Below, in pieces: positions 26,486 to 36,306 of a DNA stretch of 64,000 nt. This DNA is from Rhizobium sp. NZLR1 (GTDB lineage: Bacteria > Pseudomonadota > Alphaproteobacteria > Rhizobiales > Rhizobiaceae), in assembly GCF_017357385.1 (NCBI RefSeq), contig NZ_CP071632.1:1183501-1247500 (forward strand), in the 5' to 3' direction. How positions within the stretch are numbered: the stretch's first letter is position 1; each line of letters starts with the position of its first letter. Made by a program: the position numbers and the translations under genes. Under the pieces are notes generated by a model. It was not told where the DNA came from. It saw only the letters and a program-made list of their open reading frames with translations, and did not search any database.

Positions 26486-28276
26486 TCAGGCCACAAGACC
26501 CTTGGTCAGCTCCAGCGCCTGCCGCTCGAACAGTCGGCGATAGATGCCGTCGCTGCGCCGGATCAGCGCCTGATGATCGCCCTCTTCGACGATCTTGCCC
26601 TTGTCGAAGATCAGCAGCCGGTCGAGCGCCCGCACCGTCGATAGCCGATGGGCGATGACAAGTGTGGTGCGGCCGTCCATCAGGCGTTCCATCGCCTGCT
26701 GGATCTGCACTTCGCTCTCGCTGTCGAGGCTGGAGGTCGCCTCGTCGAGGATCAGGATCGGCGCATCGGCCAGGAAGGCGCGGGCGATGGCGACGCGTTG
26801 CCGCTCACCGCCCGAGAGTTTGACGCCGCGTTCTCCCACCATCGTCTCATAGCCCTTCGGTAGGCTCAGAATGAAGTCGTGGGCGCTCGCCTGTTTCGCC
26901 GCCTGCTCGATTTCCCGCCGCGAGGCGTTCGGCCTGGAATAGGCGATGTTTTCGGCCAGCGTGCGGTGAAACAGGATCGGCTCCTGCTGGACGATGGCGA
27001 TCTGGCCGCGCAGGCTTGCTTGCTCGACCCTGGCGATATTCTGCCCGTCGATGCGGATTGCGCCCGAGTTCACGTCGTAAAGGCGCTGGATGAGCTTGAC
27101 GAAGGTCGTCTTGCCCGAGCCCGAATGCCCCACCAGCCCGACACGCTCGCCCGGCTCGATGACGACCGAGAAATCCTCATAAAGCGGGCTGGGATGCGCG
27201 CCGTATTGGAAGGTGATGTGATCGAAGACGATCTCGCCCTTGCCAATCCTGATCGGTGTGGCGTCCGGCCTGTCTTCGATGCCGAGCGGCATCTTGTCGA
27301 GCAGCACCAGCTCTTCCATGTCGTTGACGGCCCGTTGCAGATTGCGGATGTCCTGACCGACATTGCGCAAATAGCCCTGCAGGACGAAGAACATCGCCAG
27401 CACGAAGGTCACATCTCCAGGCGTCGCCAGCCCCTGCTGCCACATGACGAGGCCCGTTCCCAGAATGCCGGCCTGCATGGAGACCATCATGAAGCCCTGG
27501 ATCGTGCCGCTCAATGTGCCGCGCTTCCATGTCCGCCGCGTGCGCTTGTCCCACCTGCCGAGCACATGGCCGAGCCGGATCTCTTCGCGGTTTTCGGCGC
27601 CGAATGCCTTGACCACCGAATTGCAGCTGATCGCATCGGCCAGCGCGCCGCCGAGCTTGGTATCCCAGGCATTGGCAAGCCTTGCCGCCGGCGACACGAA
27701 GCCCATCGAAAGCGCCACGGTGACGCCGATATAGATCAGCGATCCCAGGCCGACGATCAGCCCCATGATCGGCCAGTAACTGCCGAGCACGATGCTGGCG
27801 CCGACCAGCATGACGATCGACGGCAATAGCGCCACCAGCAGCAGGTCGTTGAGCGAATCCAGCGCCCACATGCCGCGGGTGATCTTGCGCACCGTCGAAC
27901 CGGCAAAGCTGTTGGCGTGCCAGTCGGTGGAGAAGCGCTGCACCTTGTGGAAACCACCATTGGTGACATCCGCCATGGTGCGCAGCGTCAGCCGGATGAT
28001 GCCGTTGAAGATGAAATAACGCAGCGCCACGCTGCTGAAGCCCAAAGCCACGACGATGACGAAGGCGCTGAGCGCGCCGTCGGCCGCATTCGTGCCGGCG
28101 ATGGCATCGACGATCTGGCCGGAGAAGACCGGCACCATGACTTCGGCCAGCGTGCTCGATATCACCAGCACGATGATCAGCCCCACCAAAGCAGGCCGGT
28201 GGGTCCAATGATGAAAGATAAAGCCGAGCACGTTGCGATAGGCATCGGCGCGGAAATCGAGCTTCTTGCGAGTCAT
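26486..28276 (-). CDS. ABC exporter half-transporter (membrane domain + ATPase)
   Basis: ATG 28276 (MTRKKLDFRADAY) is preferred to the frame extension to 28342. The 596-residue protein has an N-terminal exporter membrane domain with six helices (about 25-310). The nucleotide-binding domain (about 350-580) has Walker A GHSGSGKTTFVK, Q loop IVQQEPILF, signature LSGGERQRVAIA, Walker B ILILDEATSSLD and switch His in VIAHRLSTV. It should work as a homodimer in the inner membrane, exporting a lipid, drug or peptide. Its 3' end has been partially duplicated at 17058-17265. Confidence 0.95.
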   Translation of the reverse strand: MTRKKLDFRADAYRNVLGFIFHHWTHRPALVGLIIVLVISSTLAEVMVPVFSGQIVDAIAGTNAADGALSAFVIVVALGFSSVALRYFIFNGIIRLTLRTMADVTNGGFHKVQRFSTDWHANSFAGSTVRKITRGMWALDSLNDLLLVALLPSIVMLVGASIVLGSYWPIMGLIVGLGSLIYIGVTVALSMGFVSPAARLANAWDTKLGGALADAISCNSVVKAFGAENREEIRLGHVLGRWDKRTRRTWKRGTLSGTIQGFMMVSMQAGILGTGLVMWQQGLATPGDVTFVLAMFFVLQGYLRNVGQDIRNLQRAVNDMEELVLLDKMPLGIEDRPDATPIRIGKGEIVFDHITFQYGAHPSPLYEDFSVVIEPGERVGLVGHSGSGKTTFVKLIQRLYDVNSGAIRIDGQNIARVEQASLRGQIAIVQQEPILFHRTLAENIAYSRPNASRREIEQAAKQASAHDFILSLPKGYETMVGERGVKLSGGERQRVAIARAFLADAPILILDEATSSLDSESEVQIQQAMERLMDGRTTLVIAHRLSTVRALDRLLIFDKGKIVEEGDHQALIRRSDGIYRRLFERQALELTKGLVA

Positions 28277-28678
28277 TTGAACCAACCCGGCCGCATATTG
28301 GCAACCGGTCCTCAAAATCGAGAGTGAATTGGCACAGCCCAAACGGGAGACGAAATGATCCCGTCAGATCAATCGGGCTATGAAGGGAGTGAAAACCGCA
28401 TGTCGGGCGCGCCTGAGGCGGGCCGCGAATGGAAATGACCTAGTGTCGGGACATTCCACACGGGAGGATTTTGGTGAATACTGCTGTCATGCAACGCCTC
28501 CCTTATGTTCGATCTGACGCGGTAAGCCTCTTGTAGCGAAGGCGATCGCCGTTGCCAACCGGGAATTTACAACCTGACAGAAAGTGATGCGGAAACGACA
28601 CAATCTGGAACGTGCAGGTTTAGGCAGTGGCGCTTGCCGAGTGCTGGGGGCAGGTTCGTCGAGCCCGAGGCGGACAGG
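28277..28678. other. Intergenic, no recognised feature
   Basis: No gene is supported in these 402 bp. They lie downstream of dinB-like and upstream of the ABC gene. A short frame near 28584-29024 on the plus strand overlaps the DinB gene antisense and is not credible. Confidence 0.4.
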
Positions 28679-29176
28679 CTATGGCAGACGCGAAAGGTCG
28701 GTCGGCTCCGGTTTTGCACCCGCTGCCGTCAACATCGCGTGCACCTGGCCGCGGTGGTGGGTCTGGTGGTTGAACAGTTCGACGGCACAGTGCGCCTTTG
28801 GCCTCTCGACCCGCGTTGCACCATCGCCGGGATACCAGACGAGCATGCCGTCAAGCTCTGCGTCGCGCAATCCTGCGGCCCACGCTTCGATTTCCGCATT
28901 GCGTTGCAGACGCAGTGTCTTGAACTCATCCCAATCCGATGGGCTTGTCAGCGAGTGCTTGATGGTTTCCTCGGGGCGCCCATTGCCCTTCAATCGCTCC
29001 AGTATCAGGGCGTCGGCCCAATAAAGATGGTTCAGCGTCGCGGCGATCGATTGGAAGAACGCCCCTCGATCCTTCCAGCGCTCCGCAGGCGTAAGCCCAT
29101 CGGCGGCAGTCACCAGAGAGCTGTTCTGCCAGCTGTTGTAACGGGCCATAAGTCGGCAATATCCGGCTGAGATCAT
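28679..29176 (-). CDS. DinB-family protein
   Basis: I start at 29176 (MISAGYCRLMARYNSW), which is the family start; the longer frame to 29494 overlaps the divergent phosphotransferase and has no family sequence there. The 165-residue protein has the four-helix DinB fold and the three metal-ligand histidines: LNHLYWAD near residue 50 and HQTHHRGQVHAML near the C-terminus. DinB-family proteins act as metal-dependent transferases or remain uncharacterised, and are often damage inducible. The ligand is unknown. Confidence 0.85.
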   Translation of the reverse strand: MISAGYCRLMARYNSWQNSSLVTAADGLTPAERWKDRGAFFQSIAATLNHLYWADALILERLKGNGRPEETIKHSLTSPSDWDEFKTLRLQRNAEIEAWAAGLRDAELDGMLVWYPGDGATRVERPKAHCAVELFNHQTHHRGQVHAMLTAAGAKPEPTDLSRLP

Positions 29177-29424
29177 TGTCTCGGGCTCCAATGGTTGGCG
29201 ATGTTGGGTGGAGATAGGCGAATGGTCGGAAAAACCCATAGGGGTTGTTGCTGACTGTTGCGATGACAGCAAGGGGCGCTTCTGCGTCATGATCGCTCTT
29301 GGCCCTTTGCAGTCTTGTGGTGCCGTCGCGAAGTGACAGGTCAGCCCGCCCGCAAAATCCTCAGCGTTCGCGCCGCAACGTCCTATATCGTGGCAGGAGA
29401 GAGAACTGATAAGTTGGATTCGCC

Positions 29425-30159
29425 ATGAACGAAATCGGGTGTTTGCTTGGCGTCGGCAAGGAAGCCGAGGTGTTCGCATTCGGAGAACTGGCACTCAAGC
29501 TCTACAAGCCGGAAGTGTCGAAAGCATCCTCATTCAGAGAGGCTGCTCACCTTGCTGTCGTCGAGAGGAATGGGTTATCCGCTCCTAGAGTTCATGCCGT
29601 GAATGAATATGATGGCCGCTGGGGCGTGGTCATGGACCGGGTGCAAGGTCCGTGTTTAGGCGATGTGATGCCATCCACGGACCGGATGCCGATGCTCAAC
29701 AAGATGGCGCGGTTACATCGCCAAATTCACGCATGTCCCGGTCATGGACTGACTTCCATGAAGTCCAGACTGGCGGCCAATATTCGACGCGCCAGTTTGT
29801 TGGACGATGCGCTGCGTGAGCGGCTAATTCGCCAACTTCATGACTTGCCGGACGGCGACTGCCTCTGTCACGGAGACTTCCATCCATGGAACGTGATTGG
29901 AGATATCGTGGTGGATTGGCTCGATGCCTGCACGGGCGATCCGTTAGCGGACGTGTGCCGGACGTATGTTTTGTCGCGCCATGCTGCGCCCGAATTGGCG
30001 AACGACTATGTCGAAGCCTACGTTTCCGAAGCTGGGATAAAGGCCCACGATGTATTCGCCTGGCTGTCGCCGGTCGCCGCGGCGCGCCTGGCGGAGGGCG
30101 TGCCGGATGAGGAAGCCGAATTGCTCCTCCTCGCTGGTGATATCAACGCAGGTCGCTGA
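29425..30159 (+). CDS. Aminoglycoside phosphotransferase (APH) family kinase
   Basis: The 244-residue protein has the APH/choline-kinase fold. It has an N-terminal nucleotide site (GVGKEAEVFAFGELALKLY, with the Lys in the second part), a hinge near GVVMDRVQGP, the catalytic HGDFHPWN with the Asp and Asn needed for catalysis, and the metal-binding Asp in VVDWLDACTGDP. It should phosphorylate a small hydroxylated or amino substrate in the cytoplasm. Aminoglycoside resistance cannot be assumed. The intact catalytic Asp contrasts with the neighbour at 30357. Confidence 0.85.
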   Translation: MNEIGCLLGVGKEAEVFAFGELALKLYKPEVSKASSFREAAHLAVVERNGLSAPRVHAVNEYDGRWGVVMDRVQGPCLGDVMPSTDRMPMLNKMARLHRQIHACPGHGLTSMKSRLAANIRRASLLDDALRERLIRQLHDLPDGDCLCHGDFHPWNVIGDIVVDWLDACTGDPLADVCRTYVLSRHAAPELANDYVEAYVSEAGIKAHDVFAWLSPVAAARLAEGVPDEEAELLLLAGDINAGR

Positions 30160-30356
30160 GGGGCCTGTGTCGGCAATACCAGGCATGTATCCGTTGGCTC
30201 GTTTCTGCCAGAACCTCTCGCCTGCTAATTGGTCCAGGACTGCCGTGCGATCTGCGACCGACCAGTGGCAGCTTAGCAGCGTCGTCTTGGCCGAGCTGGT
30301 CCGACTTGTGCCGATCGGGAGCTTGGTTTACGCAAGTCGCATCGGGTTAGTCGAGG

Positions 30357-31100
30357 ATGCCGCTAGTGGGATGGGAAGCACTAGAGCTGTGGGACAAAGA
30401 CGCGGCTCGCATCGAAAAGCTCTCTGGCGGAGTTGCCAATGATGTCTGGAGCGTTCGCGTCCACGGGCAACTTGCAGTCGGTCGTCTGGGTATCAGGAGC
30501 GACGCTGATCTCGCGTGGGAGGCCGAGCTCCTACGCCATCTTGACAGCGAAGGTCTGAGCGTGCCGGTGCCGATCCCGACGGCCGATGGCCGCCTGTTCG
30601 CCGATGGCCTGATGGTGATGGAATACATCCATGGCGGGCCACCCGAGACGGAGGCCGACTGGCGTCGCGTGGCCGAGACACTCCGCGAGCTGCATCGGTT
30701 GACGCAGGGCTGGCAGCAGCGCCCCGGTTGGCGATCCTCGACTGACCTCCTGCACGCCGAAACCGGGACGAGGATCGATCTTGCCGCGATGCCGCCAAAT
30801 GGCGTCGCTCGATGCCGAGCGGCGTGGGCGCGGCTTATCGGTCGCGAGACAAGCGTCGTCCACGGCAACCCCAATAACCCTGGCAACATCCGCATGACCG
30901 CGAACCGCGTCGCACTGATCGACTGGGATGAGTCGCATGTTGACGTCCCCGACCTTGACCTCGTCCTGCCCTACAATGCCGCCGGTCTGGAAGGCAGTGC
31001 CAATGACATTGCCGCCCAAGCATCGGCCGCATGGGAAGCCGCCGTCTGCTGGGAGGACGAATACGCTATCAAGCGACTTGCCGAAGTTCGAGCGGTCTAA
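30357..31100 (+). CDS. APH-family protein with altered catalytic motif
   Basis: The 247-residue protein has the same fold as the gene at 29425: KLSGGVANDVWSVRV at the N-terminus, LMVMEYIHGGPP at the hinge and LIDWDESHVDVPDLDL near the metal site. The catalytic loop reads VVHGNPNNPGNIR, where the usual Asp after HG is Asn (one base away) and the loop is one residue longer. It may be a pseudokinase or a subfamily with a shifted base; I am not sure. It is separated from the first kinase by 197 bp on the same strand. Confidence 0.78.
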   Translation: MPLVGWEALELWDKDAARIEKLSGGVANDVWSVRVHGQLAVGRLGIRSDADLAWEAELLRHLDSEGLSVPVPIPTADGRLFADGLMVMEYIHGGPPETEADWRRVAETLRELHRLTQGWQQRPGWRSSTDLLHAETGTRIDLAAMPPNGVARCRAAWARLIGRETSVVHGNPNNPGNIRMTANRVALIDWDESHVDVPDLDLVLPYNAAGLEGSANDIAAQASAAWEAAVCWEDEYAIKRLAEVRAV

Positions 31101-31145
31101 GCAACGGCCCGCCAAGTATGGCGCGGCCTCAACCCCAAGAGAAGG

Positions 31146-31955
31146 CTAGAGCCCAGGCCAGACCCCGCCATCGAGCCGCAGGTTTGTGCCGGTGATATAA
31201 CCGGCGCGCGGGCTGGCGAGGAAGCAGATGGCGTCGGCAATCTCCTCGAGCGTTCCCACCCGTCCGATCGGCACCTGGGCGAACATCGGCAGCACGCTCT
31301 GCTCGATCTCCGTCCACGGCGCATCCGGGGCAAGCCCCTGGCTGATCGCAGCCTTGCGGAAGGCTTCATCGAGGCTGATGCTATGGATCGTCCCGGGTGA
31401 AACGGTATTTGCGGTAATGCCGTCCATGGCGACGGCCTTGGCGAGCGAGGCGGTCATTGCGATCATCGCCGCCTTTGCCGCCGCATAGTCCGGCTTCCTG
31501 GGCGGAGGCATCAGCCCGGCAAGGCTGGAGATGTTGACGATCCTTCCCCATTTCGCCTCCCGCATGGCCGGCAACAGCCGGGTGGTGATCCTGAGAGCCG
31601 CAAGCACATTCCGGTCATAGCTCGCCGCCCATGTCTCCGGCCGCGCCGTCGCCCAGTCTTCCGTTCCACCGGAGCCGCCGGCATTGTTGACGACAATCTC
31701 GACGGGGCGAACGAAGGCCTGCGCCTCCTCGGCCAGGCGTTGCACAGCGTCTTCATCCGTCAGGTCGCCGATCACCGTATGCGCCCGCCCGCCGCCGGTG
31801 ATGATATCGTGAGCGACCTCCTCGGTCTTCGTCCTGTTGCGGCCGTGGACGATGACGATGGCGCCCTCGCGCGCCAGCCCTCGAGCTACGCCTTCGCCGA
31901 TGCCCTTGCTGCTGCCGGTGACCAGCGCAACCTTCCCATCAAGTTTCAAATCCAC
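31146..31955 (-). CDS. Short-chain dehydrogenase/reductase (SDR)
   Basis: The start is GTG 31955 (VDLKLDGKVALVTG) with AGGAG 7 bp upstream; an ATG start further up would miss this site. The 269-residue classical SDR has TGSSKGIGEG, NNAGGSGG, NISSLAG and YAAAKAAM, the catalytic Tyr-Lys pair. It ends ITGTNLRLDGGVW. It should oxidise or reduce a hydroxyl/keto substrate with NAD(P). It is divergent from an HxlR regulator at 32001, which is its probable regulator. The substrate is unknown. Confidence 0.9.
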   Translation of the reverse strand: MDLKLDGKVALVTGSSKGIGEGVARGLAREGAIVIVHGRNRTKTEEVAHDIITGGGRAHTVIGDLTDEDAVQRLAEEAQAFVRPVEIVVNNAGGSGGTEDWATARPETWAASYDRNVLAALRITTRLLPAMREAKWGRIVNISSLAGLMPPPRKPDYAAAKAAMIAMTASLAKAVAMDGITANTVSPGTIHSISLDEAFRKAAISQGLAPDAPWTEIEQSVLPMFAQVPIGRVGTLEEIADAICFLASPRAGYITGTNLRLDGGVWPGL

Positions 31956-32000
31956 GGCGCAACTCCTATGTTTGAGAGATCGGATTAAGAGGACAGGACG

Positions 32001-32375
32001 ATGGATGAGGCAATTACGCACTTAAAAGTGCCCATGGACCGGGGGGAAAGGCATGCCTGCCTCGGGCCGGATGGATCGGTTGCCCATGTCACCAGGGTCC
32101 TGCGCATGATCAGCGGACGATGGAAGCTGCCGATCCTGTTTCGTCTGTTCGCCGCGCCATCGATGCGGACGTCGCAGCTGATGCGCGACATTCCAGACAT
32201 CTCCCAGAAGATGCTGACGCAACATCTTCGGGAGCTGGAGAACGACGAGCTGGTGGCGAGGCAAGACTTTGGCGAGCAGCCGCCGCATGTCGAATATCGG
32301 CTGACCGATGCCGGCCGCGGCCTGATGCCGGTGATGATCGCGCTCCGGGAATTTTCCCGCTCTCATTCCCGATAA
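32001..32375 (+). CDS. HxlR-family transcriptional regulator
   Basis: The 124-residue protein is a single winged-helix domain of the HxlR type. It contains VTRVLRMISGRWKLPILFRLFAAPSMRTSQLMRDI, the recognition helix SQKMLTQHLRELENDELVAR and the wing RQDF followed by VEYRLTDAGRGLMPV. A GAGGACAGG site lies upstream of the ATG. HxlR regulators often respond to reactive electrophiles or quinones through a cysteine; here a Cys is at HACLGPD near the N-terminus. It is divergent from the SDR gene, which is the probable target. Confidence 0.9.
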   Translation: MDEAITHLKVPMDRGERHACLGPDGSVAHVTRVLRMISGRWKLPILFRLFAAPSMRTSQLMRDIPDISQKMLTQHLRELENDELVARQDFGEQPPHVEYRLTDAGRGLMPVMIALREFSRSHSR

Positions 32376-32423
32376 GGCTGGGCGCTGCTTTCACAACCGG
32401 GGCAGGCCATCGCGCGCTAGGCT

Positions 32424-34337
32424 TTAGGCGCCGATTTTCCCGACAAGCTCCCATATGTCGACCTTCTCGGCGCGTCCCTTGACCGGGGCCAGGCCGAAGG
32501 CGCGGAAGGCGAAGCGGTCGGCGACGGCGTCGCGGGTGGCGGCGCTTGTCAGGATCGATGTGTTCAGTTCCTTGTTCATGCCTTCCAGCCGTGACGCGAC
32601 ATTGATCGTATCGCCCATCGCCGTGTACTGCTGACGCGAAATCGCGCCGAAGCTGCCGACGACGGCCGGGCCGGTGTGCAATCCAAATCGCGTCAGGAGC
32701 TCGGGGCGGCCATTGCTGAGATTGGCTTCGTTCAAGCCGTCGACCGCCGCTTTCATCGCCAGTGCGCATCGACAACCATGTTCGGCATGGCTGATATCGT
32801 CGACCGGGGCGTTCCACATGACGAAAATGGAATCGCCGAGATATTGCACGACTGCCCCGCCATTGCGCTCGGCGATGGTGTTCAGCAGTTCGAAATAGGC
32901 AGACAGCGTGTCGACCACTTCCTCGGGCGAATGCTGTTCCGCGATGGTCGTGAAGTCCTTGATGTCGGTGAACAGCACGGTCACATCCTGTCGTTTTGCC
33001 CTGACGATCGCTCTCGTCTCGGGATTGACGATCTGCCGGACCACTTCACGCGGGACATAAAGCGCAAACTGAGCGATGGCATGACGACTGGCCGCCAGCG
33101 CGCTCGCCAGCGTGTTGATCTCGCTGATCCAGGAGTGGGACATCGGTTTCTCGCCGACTTCCAGATCGCCGATCCTGCGCGCCTCGTCCGCCAGCCGATA
33201 GAGCGAGCGGCTGACCATGCGCGACAGCATCACCGAGGCGCCGACACCGGCGAGCACGAAGGCGGCGGCAACGAAGAGATTGCGCAGCAACAGCCGATTG
33301 GCCTCCGCCACCAGGTCCTCCAGCGGCACGACGATTGCCGCCACGCTGCCCTCGAACAGGCCGGACACGCTGACCGGGGCGATCTGCACCAGATAGGTTT
33401 CGCCATCGAAATCGACCCGTGCCAGGCCGCCGCCTGCAAAGGCCGGATCCTGCCTGAGCCGCGCCACGGTTTCGAGGCTCGGGTCGAAACTGTTTGCCGT
33501 TACGGCAAAGGCGCCTGATGTTCTCGACCATAATCCGATGATCCTGCTCATGATAGCAGGGTCGGAATGGGCAACGAGATTGCCGCCGGCATCGACGATG
33601 TAAGCCCGGGCTCGCGGTGAAATCTGACCTGCGTCCAGCAGGCGGCTGACGGTCTGCAGGTGAATGTTGATGCCGAGGACCACCTGGCCATCGTCCCGCA
33701 TCGGGGCTGCGATCGTCAGCGTCGGAACATTGAGAGGTCGGGTGACATAGGGTCCGACGGAAACCGGCACGCCGTCTTGAACGACCGATTGATACCAGGG
33801 GCGTTGCCGCGGATCGTAAGATGTATCCTCGCCATTCCGCTCCCCGATCACTAGTGCATCCCGATCGAGAAAACCAAGCGTCGAGATGATGTCGGCCGCT
33901 TGTCTGCGTGCGATCATTCTGATCGCGAAGGCCGTGCCATCGGGTGCGGCAAGCGTCTGGCGGACGTCGCGCCGGGCAGTATTGATCACCTGCAGGTAGG
34001 AGCCATCGGGATAGCCGGCGTAAACGCTGGTGGCGTTCGGGACGTTGCGCAGAACCTCCTGAAAGAATTGCTGTTTTGCCTTGATATCCTGAGGCGGTGG
34101 CGAAACGAGCTGCGGCAGGGTGGATGCCAGCGCCACGGCCTCGGTGCCGCCCTGCAGCGTATTCCGGTATCCCTCGATCAGCCGCAAGCTCATCGCGCGC
34201 ATCTGCTGCGCGCCGGCGCTGACCGCAGCATCGCTTCCGTGGCTGAATGCCATCCAGATGATCGGCGCCGACGTGCAAAGCAGCGACGCGACGACCAGGA
34301 CGCCGAGATGCAGTCTTAGGGGTTTGGACCAGCGCAC
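32424..34337 (-). CDS. Class III adenylate/guanylate cyclase with Cache sensor and HAMP
   Basis: The 637-residue protein starts with GTG 34337, with GGGGGAAA upstream. An N-terminal helix (about 8-30) anchors it, and a periplasmic double-Cache-like sensor (about 35-320) contains YDPRQRPWYQSVVQ. A second helix and HAMP follow, then the cyclase domain with VTVLFTDIKDFTTI, QYLGDSIFVMWNAP and DTINVASRLEG. Both metal Asp positions are visible. It should make cAMP or cGMP in response to a periplasmic ligand. A 447-bp copy of its 3' end lies at 431-879. Confidence 0.93.
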   Translation of the reverse strand: MRWSKPLRLHLGVLVVASLLCTSAPIIWMAFSHGSDAAVSAGAQQMRAMSLRLIEGYRNTLQGGTEAVALASTLPQLVSPPPQDIKAKQQFFQEVLRNVPNATSVYAGYPDGSYLQVINTARRDVRQTLAAPDGTAFAIRMIARRQAADIISTLGFLDRDALVIGERNGEDTSYDPRQRPWYQSVVQDGVPVSVGPYVTRPLNVPTLTIAAPMRDDGQVVLGINIHLQTVSRLLDAGQISPRARAYIVDAGGNLVAHSDPAIMSRIIGLWSRTSGAFAVTANSFDPSLETVARLRQDPAFAGGGLARVDFDGETYLVQIAPVSVSGLFEGSVAAIVVPLEDLVAEANRLLLRNLFVAAAFVLAGVGASVMLSRMVSRSLYRLADEARRIGDLEVGEKPMSHSWISEINTLASALAASRHAIAQFALYVPREVVRQIVNPETRAIVRAKRQDVTVLFTDIKDFTTIAEQHSPEEVVDTLSAYFELLNTIAERNGGAVVQYLGDSIFVMWNAPVDDISHAEHGCRCALAMKAAVDGLNEANLSNGRPELLTRFGLHTGPAVVGSFGAISRQQYTAMGDTINVASRLEGMNKELNTSILTSAATRDAVADRFAFRAFGLAPVKGRAEKVDIWELVGKIGA

Positions 34338-34534
34338 GCGATTTCCCCCGAAATGCGGACACGTCTCGGCAGTTATAGCTCAATGCCCGTCTTGTGGGGC
34401 CTGTCTTCGGCAAGCAGGAATGAACAGACCCAACGATGCCAGCTAACTGCTTTTTGAAGGCTTGCACAAGCCGCTGATATCAGTTCTCCCGCCCTGGAGA
34501 GAACTTCGCTGTCGCTGCAGAATGTCGCGAGGGC

Positions 34535-35326
34535 TCAGCGCTTATAGTCGGGCTCGCTGCGATCGAGCGCGCGTTTCACCGCCTCCAGATGGAGCCGGGC
34601 CGACTCCGGATCTCCTTCGCGCATCTGCCGATACGCCGCTTCGGCGATCTCAGGCGCGACGGCAAGGACCTGGCGCCCGGTCGACAGGGCGAGCGTCTGC
34701 ACCTCGCAGGCGCGCTCGAGATAATAGAGGTCGTCCCAGGCCTCGGCGATATTGGCTGCGCAGACCATCACGCCATGGTGCTTCATGAAGACGATGTCGG
34801 CATCGCCGAGCGCTGCAGCGATGCGATCGCCCTCGCGCGCGTCGAGCGCCAGACCGTTGTAATCCCGGTCGACGGCCGTGCGTCCATAGAATTTCAACGC
34901 GGTCTGCCCTGCAAAGATCAGCGGATCGCCTTCGGTCATCGAAAGGGCGGTGGCATAGGGCATATGCGTGTGGAACGCCGCCTTGGCGCGCGGAATGTTC
35001 TTATGGATCCTGGCGTGGATGTAAAAGGCGGTGGCCTCGGGCTGACCGCTGCCCGACACGACGTTGCCGTGAAAATCGCAGATCAACAACATCGAAGCCG
35101 TCAGTTCGGCGAAAGCGTAGCCGTAGGGATTGACGATGAACAGGTCGTCATAGCCGGGAACCACCGCCGAGAAGTGGTTGCAGATCCCTTCCTCCATGCC
35201 GAGCCGCGCCGCCATCCGGAAGCAGGCCGCCAGATCCACGCGCGCCTGCCAGATTTCCTCCGTATCGAGTTTCGGCTGGTTGGGGCCGGCGGCAGGCGAG
35301 GGGGTCGTGTTGAGCGAGTGGGCCAT
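34535..35326 (-). CDS. Class II aldolase/adducin family protein
   Basis: The 263-residue protein has the class II aldolase fold with zinc ligands in FHTHMPYATAL and KHHGVMVC. GICNHFSAVVPG and FHGNVVSGSGQPEATAFYIHARIH match the substrate region. Family members catalyse aldol cleavage of phosphorylated sugars or decarboxylation; the group with this N-terminal extension is uncharacterised in rhizobia. It is a single-gene unit downstream of the PPOX gene on the same strand. The substrate is unknown. Confidence 0.87.
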   Translation of the reverse strand: MAHSLNTTPSPAAGPNQPKLDTEEIWQARVDLAACFRMAARLGMEEGICNHFSAVVPGYDDLFIVNPYGYAFAELTASMLLICDFHGNVVSGSGQPEATAFYIHARIHKNIPRAKAAFHTHMPYATALSMTEGDPLIFAGQTALKFYGRTAVDRDYNGLALDAREGDRIAAALGDADIVFMKHHGVMVCAANIAEAWDDLYYLERACEVQTLALSTGRQVLAVAPEIAEAAYRQMREGDPESARLHLEAVKRALDRSEPDYKR

Positions 35327-35426
35327 GGGATCGTTTCAGATGGGTGTCGCGGAGAGGGCGGTTATTTGAATTACGCCCGCATGACCCTGGCATCAAGCCG
35401 GCTGGAATGAAACGCAAGCGTGCCGG

Positions 35427-36077
35427 TTAATAAAGCGTCCGCTTGTATGCATCTTCGAGATCGGCATCGATTTTCCGCATCTCATCCTCATCGCTTGGCG
35501 CGCCAGTCGTCTCATCCAGAATGATCTTTACAAGGGACGGCATCTCGGTGCGATCCTGAAGATGATCCGGGTTCCACAAGTGCGAGCGCCGGAAGGCCTT
35601 GGCGCAGTGAAGAAAAACCTCATTCACCTTGACGACGATCGCGAGTTTGGGAGCGCGGTCGTTGACACTCATGCTTTGCAGAAGTTCAGGGTCAGTCATC
35701 AAAGTGGCGTAGCCATTCACGCGCAATGTGTCGTCAAAGCCCGGAATGATGAACAACAGCCCGACGCTCGGATTGGCGAGAATATTGACTAAGGTGTCGA
35801 GGCGGTTATTGCCGGGCCGGTCCGGTATCGCCAGCGTCCGCTCGTCAAGTATTTTGACGAAGCCCACAGGATCACCGCGGGGGCTGACATCGGCTTTTCC
35901 ATCCGGGCTCTGCGTGCCGATGCACAGGAATGGCGAACGCCTGATAAATTCTTGCGCATGTTTGCCGATAGTGTCCTGACACTTCTGAATGGCCAGAGCA
36001 TGTGTCGCCTCGAACAGACCTCGAAGAGCTCGCTCATCTCTTATGGCGAAATCTGGATTGACCTTGAACTCCTTCAT
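35427..36077 (-). CDS. Pyridoxamine 5'-phosphate oxidase-like FMN protein
   Basis: Start ATG 36077 (MKEFKVNPDFAIRDERALRG) fits the family; the frame to 36281 overlaps unrelated sequence. The 216-residue protein has the split-barrel FMN fold, with FIRRSPFLCIGTQSPDGKADVSPRGDPVGF, IPDRPGNNRLDTLVNILANPSVGLLFIIPG and LRVNGYATL. This matches the MSMEG_1061-type PPOX subfamily. It probably reduces or oxidises a small substrate with FMN; the actual reaction is not known. No partner is evident. Confidence 0.87.
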   Translation of the reverse strand: MKEFKVNPDFAIRDERALRGLFEATHALAIQKCQDTIGKHAQEFIRRSPFLCIGTQSPDGKADVSPRGDPVGFVKILDERTLAIPDRPGNNRLDTLVNILANPSVGLLFIIPGFDDTLRVNGYATLMTDPELLQSMSVNDRAPKLAIVVKVNEVFLHCAKAFRRSHLWNPDHLQDRTEMPSLVKIILDETTGAPSDEDEMRKIDADLEDAYKRTLY

Positions 36078-36306
36078 TCCATTTGCCTTTCGAGTTGCGT
36101 TATTGGCTTGATCAGCCTTGCGCCATAATGATGTACGTACCTCATAATGTCGCGGTTTGTCAATGTCCGTAACGCGGCAGAGGGTGGGAGCGGTTTCGCC
36201 AGACCCGCCGCCGGCGCACTCGACAGTACCGGCGATAATCGAGGCTGGGCCGTGGGGGTAATGACACTTTTCTTGCACCACACGTCGCTGGATTCACGAG
36301 GCTCAT

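Noticed and set aside
26879..27829. Long plus-strand frame of 316 aa
   Set aside because: Antisense to the ABC transporter gene, whose motifs are complete; composition is that of a shadow.
33046..34467. Long minus-strand frame of 473 aa overlapping the cyclase gene
   Set aside because: It is a different frame of the cyclase coding region and has no domain; the cyclase frame has all motifs.
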